The position numbers and the translations under genes are program-made. Below are positions 61,936 through 64,000 of a DNA stretch of 64,000 nucleotides, in pieces. Under the pieces are notes generated by a model that was given only the letters and a program-made list of their open reading frames with translations, had not been told where the DNA came from and did not search any database. The DNA is from RGIG3701 sp030530205 (GTDB lineage: Bacteria; Planctomycetota; Planctomycetia; Pirellulales; Thermoguttaceae): positions 124,001 to 188,000 of the forward strand of contig JAUMVK010000002.1 of assembly GCA_030530205.1 (NCBI GenBank), in the 5' to 3' direction. Every line of letters starts with the position of its first letter. The first letter of the stretch is position 1.

Positions 61936-62199
61936 CTTTTCAAATCCTTTCTAATTTTGAATCATTTCCGCCCCAAAATGCACCTTGCAGTTTGGAGACG
62001 AAAAGGAGAACTCTCTAATATCGGCAAAAATTTAACAAAATTCTTTCCGGTACAGTAAAACTTTAGAAAAAATCCAAAATAAGTTTGAAATTTTCCCCAA
62101 GTGCCGTAAATCAAGGACCCTATGAATAAAAAAACTTTTTCAAAAACTCGATAATTTGGGTAAAATCGCCCTATTTCCTGTACCAATCAGACGCGCATT

Positions 62200-62409
62200 T
62201 TACACAATTTCCCAGCCGCCCCCCTCAAATTCCCAGAACTCCGGAAATCCCAGCGGAGCCAGGCCCTCTTGAATTTCTTCCAGCGTGGAATAGTCCGGTT
62301 TTTTCGACTTCGTGAACCCCCGAACCACCTGATTAAAGGTCTGTTTCTCGATTACTTTGCAAAGGGTCTGCTCCGCCTTTTGGGAGACAACCTCGGAATA
62401 GTATTTCAC
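62200..62409 (-). CDS. Small element 2 protein of unknown function
   Basis: 69 residues from a GTG at 62409, only 3 bases behind the rep stop, so probably translated with it. Mixed charge, a helix-rich first half (SEVVSQKAEQTLCKVIEK) and an aromatic C-terminus (FPEFWEFEGGGWEIV). Not recognised. Confidence 0.45.
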   Translation of the reverse strand: MKYYSEVVSQKAEQTLCKVIEKQTFNQVVRGFTKSKKPDYSTLEEIQEGLAPLGFPEFWEFEGGGWEIV

Positions 62410-62412
62410 CAG

Positions 62413-63288
62413 CTACGCCGCGTCAAAAACCTTTTCGAGCGAAAATGAAGCCACCGACGCCAGGCAGCCAAGGGCCTGCTTGATCAGCCGTTCCGCCGAT
62501 GGGGGCGAGGGGAGAGGTTTATATTTTTTCAGGTCGTCCCGAGTTCGGGTTTTTGGCCGGGTCTCTGCGAAATAATACTCGAACGCCGCCCGCGTGCGCT
62601 CCCAAATCGGCGCGTTTGGGATTTCGTTTTCACTTCCCCGCACTTTGTCCCGGGCGAGAATCCGGAACCAGTCACGGGAAGCAATCTCGACCAGAGCCGC
62701 GGCCGAGTTTCGCAAATCGTCGAAAGTTTCGATTCCATACCGCCGCAAATACTCACGCCTGAACCGGAATTCCACGCGCGTCAAATCCTTCGGCACGAGT
62801 GCCATTTCATCCCCCAGGAACGTCTTGCAAAAAGTATCATAATAAACCGGATCGCTCGTCATCACTTGCCGGTGTTTGTCATAAATGCACAGTTCACAGT
62901 TTTTGGAATGAATGGTCAAGGTTTCGATTTTTCCGGTTTTCAGACTGGCATACATTTGAAAACCGCCCCGGCAACGGGTACAGACACGGGGCCCCGCCTG
63001 GATCGCCTGAACAAAATCCGTGATGGGGGCAAGGAGCATTACTTGCATATCGACCCGGGAAATTTTCTCCTCTTTCAGAATAAAACCCTCAGCCGCCAGG
63101 CAGTCTTTAAGCGTATCGACCGCCCTGAATAAATCCGTTCGCGCCAGGCACTCGAACCCGAAGCGGACGCAGACCGGCGGAATGTTCGTTTTGGGGTTGC
63201 TATGAATGTAAAGTTTCACGCCGTGGCTCTCCATCACATATTTATATTTGTAAAAGCCGAGCGACGCCCCGACGCGTGAACGAGCCAA
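62413..63288 (-). CDS. Rep-type replication initiator, C-terminal part (frame 2 of a split gene)
   Basis: 291 codons of open frame. Family marks of the Rep_trans/replication initiation factor group: ISRVDMQVML (about 78-87), LCIYDKHRQ (about 134-142), LTRVEFRFRREYLRRYGI (about 168-185). It starts with neither a ribosome site nor a normal start: TTG at 63288, or ATG at 63234 sharing its A with the stop of the upstream frame. The segment GFYKYKYVMESHGVKLYI (about residues 11-28) looks like true Rep sequence lying upstream of that ATG, so I infer that this is the C-terminal part of one Rep joined to the upstream frame by a -1 shift. Confidence 0.7.
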   Translation of the reverse strand: MARSRVGASLGFYKYKYVMESHGVKLYIHSNPKTNIPPVCVRFGFECLARTDLFRAVDTLKDCLAAEGFILKEEKISRVDMQVMLLAPITDFVQAIQAGPRVCTRCRGGFQMYASLKTGKIETLTIHSKNCELCIYDKHRQVMTSDPVYYDTFCKTFLGDEMALVPKDLTRVEFRFRREYLRRYGIETFDDLRNSAAALVEIASRDWFRILARDKVRGSENEIPNAPIWERTRAAFEYYFAETRPKTRTRDDLKKYKPLPSPPSAERLIKQALGCLASVASFSLEKVFDAA

Positions 63289-63728
63289 ACAAAACCGCCG
63301 AACGAAATATAAGAATCCGCGGTTTTTTTATCGTCTGCCGCCTGCCTCGCTTTGTCGAGTTTCTGGACCAGAGCGGGGAAGAAATTCGGGTCCCACTCTC
63401 CCGAAAACGACGCCTCGCAGCCGCCGTCATAACCGCCCCAGCCGGTCGGGAAATGGTACTTCACAGGGCCGGTGTTACTGGCAGGGCCCTGAACGGTTTT
63501 CGGCGTGGTCGCGTGGTCGCCCTCTGGCTCGGCGCCGTTCGCAAGGTCTTGCGAATCGCCGCCATCGCCGATCGGGCTCCCGACGCTCCCGGCAACAGAA
63601 GCCGAAACCGAGAAAACCCGCGGCTTTTCGTAAAATTCCAAGTCCAACTCATCGGGAACCATAAACGGATGAGCGTTCTCCGCTGCGTAACGTTCCGCGA
63701 AATCTTCCAGGTCTTTAGAAGTGTTCAT
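63234..63728 (-). CDS. Rep-type replication initiator, N-terminal part (frame 1 of a split gene)
   Basis: 164 codons. AAAGAGG lies 6 bases before the ATG, a good start. The first ~85 residues are acidic and linker-like. Then follow GWGGYDGGCEASFSGEWDPN, FFPALVQKLDKARQAADD and ISFGGFVWLVHASGRRSAF, which resemble the N-terminal part of planctomycete Rep-like initiators as I remember them. The frame ends soon after at 63234, overlapping the next frame by 55 bases. If the ribosome slips back one base on TTTT (63252-63255), the reading continues as SAF-YKYKYVMESHG. The alternative is an independent protein. Confidence 0.55.
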   Translation of the reverse strand: MNTSKDLEDFAERYAAENAHPFMVPDELDLEFYEKPRVFSVSASVAGSVGSPIGDGGDSQDLANGAEPEGDHATTPKTVQGPASNTGPVKYHFPTGWGGYDGGCEASFSGEWDPNFFPALVQKLDKARQAADDKKTADSYISFGGFVWLVHASGRRSAFTNINM

Positions 63729-64000
63729 TTTAACCTCTTTCTATGAATGAAAACGAAATAAAACAAAACCAAAAAAGGAACGGCCCGAGGCTCAAACCGT
63801 TCAAACACGGCCGCGGATCAAGGCCCGCTGGCCAGTGCTTGAACTACGGGGGAATTCCTCGGAGGGGGTAATTGAACCCCCAGCCCCTTGAGAACGTCGA
63901 AAGGCCGGAACGCGCAGCGGCCCCGCCTTTCTTCCCATTGCGCTTGACGCCGCGCGGCTTTAATCCCGCTGCCGCGCGCTGCAACGACCCGCGCAAAGGG
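63729..64000. other. GC-rich leader of the element 2 rep gene with hairpins
   Basis: No convincing gene. A perfect hairpin GGGGGT-AATTGA-ACCCCC lies at 63864-63881, and several GC-rich inverted words (GCCGCGCGGC-like, 63945-63990) follow. GCGGATCAAGG (63812-63822) is close to the iteron core of element 1. The only plus-strand frame is 42 codons, Arg-rich, from 63743, without a ribosome site. A replication origin for the Rep protein is a reasonable guess. Confidence 0.3.

Larger units (their letters stand above)
60256..64000. mobile_element. Integrative element 2 (rep-bearing, right end outside the window)
   Basis: A second module directly behind element 1, also all on the minus strand: integrase, Xis-like protein, small ORF, and a Rep-type initiator in two overlapping frames. 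It has a different replication strategy from element 1 (Rep initiator rather than primase-helicase). The left border is inferred from the terminator; the right border is not visible. Confidence 0.55.

Noticed and set aside
62149..62163. GGGTAAAAT on the plus strand as another promoter of the GGG class
   Set aside because: The -35 (TTTCAA) is weak, and no plus-strand gene or terminator follows.
63328..63346. A7 run (minus strand) as the frameshift site of the split rep gene
   Set aside because: A slip there would also enter the Rep frame, but it would drop the ISFGGFVWLVHASGRRS segment, which looks like real Rep sequence in the 0 frame. The TTTT site keeps both parts.
63800..63900. tRNA-like segment on the minus strand (T-loop-like TTCAATT next to GGGGG)
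   Set aside because: The T stem has a mismatch at its loop end, and no matching acceptor, D and anticodon arms can be drawn. It is better read as a simple hairpin.

Overview
The window looks like chromosomal DNA from a planctomycete, probably of the Pirellulales or Thermoguttaceae kind. This rests on gene content, not on a database search. The marks are a DUF1559 domain protein, a PEP-CTERM beta-strand-repeat protein, a hydrazine-synthase-alpha-like dihaem protein, DUF1080 and DUF4838 secreted proteins, Tat-type Gfo/Idh/MocA oxidoreductases, xylose-isomerase-like proteins and a complete Na+-pumping NADH:quinone oxidoreductase operon. Most genes are moderately GC-rich, with AT-rich intergenic promoters.

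Layout of the host part (1-52.8 kb). 1-4.5 kb: a DsbD-like fragment, a prenyltransferase-repeat protein, an S41 protease and a GAP1-like protein. 4.8-11.5 kb: DUF1080, a glycerophosphodiester phosphodiesterase, a small secreted protein, citrate synthase, an MBL hydrolase, a sugar isomerase and a bisphosphate nucleotidase. 11.6-25 kb, mostly minus strand: GAPDH, a VWA membrane protein, a secreted unknown, an isomerase/oxidoreductase pair, a LysE exporter, a large glycoside hydrolase and the haem protein. 25.1-31.2 kb: nqrABCDEF. 31.7-35.5 kb: the housekeeping run tpiA-secG-yicC-gmk-rpoZ-coaC. 35.6-52.6 kb: DUF4838 proteins, an oxidoreductase, a second DUF1080, a metallopeptidase, an isomerase, a flippase-like protein, the DUF1559 protein and the PEP-CTERM protein. 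Together the secreted hydrolases, CBM9-bearing DUF4838 proteins, isomerases and oxidoreductases suggest a glycan- and sugar-degrading lifestyle, with sodium-based energy coupling by Nqr. A REP-like palindrome (8 copies) and two large inverted repeats decorate host intergenic DNA.

Accessory part (52.8-64 kb). A tRNA-Glu(CTC) with its own promoter and terminator is followed at once by two tandem small integrative elements. Element 1 has a tyrosine integrase, an SF3 helicase, a TOPRIM primase, an unknown protein and an AlpA/Xis-like protein. It also carries a lone AT-rich gene with its own promoter and terminator (moron-like), an iteron-like repeat field, and a candidate short counter-transcribed RNA opposite the leader of the primase gene. 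Element 2 has a second integrase, a second Xis-like protein, a small ORF and a Rep-type initiator that is split over two overlapping frames, apparently by a -1 frameshift; it runs off the right edge. The pair resembles phage satellites or integrative plasmids and is the most novel part of the window.
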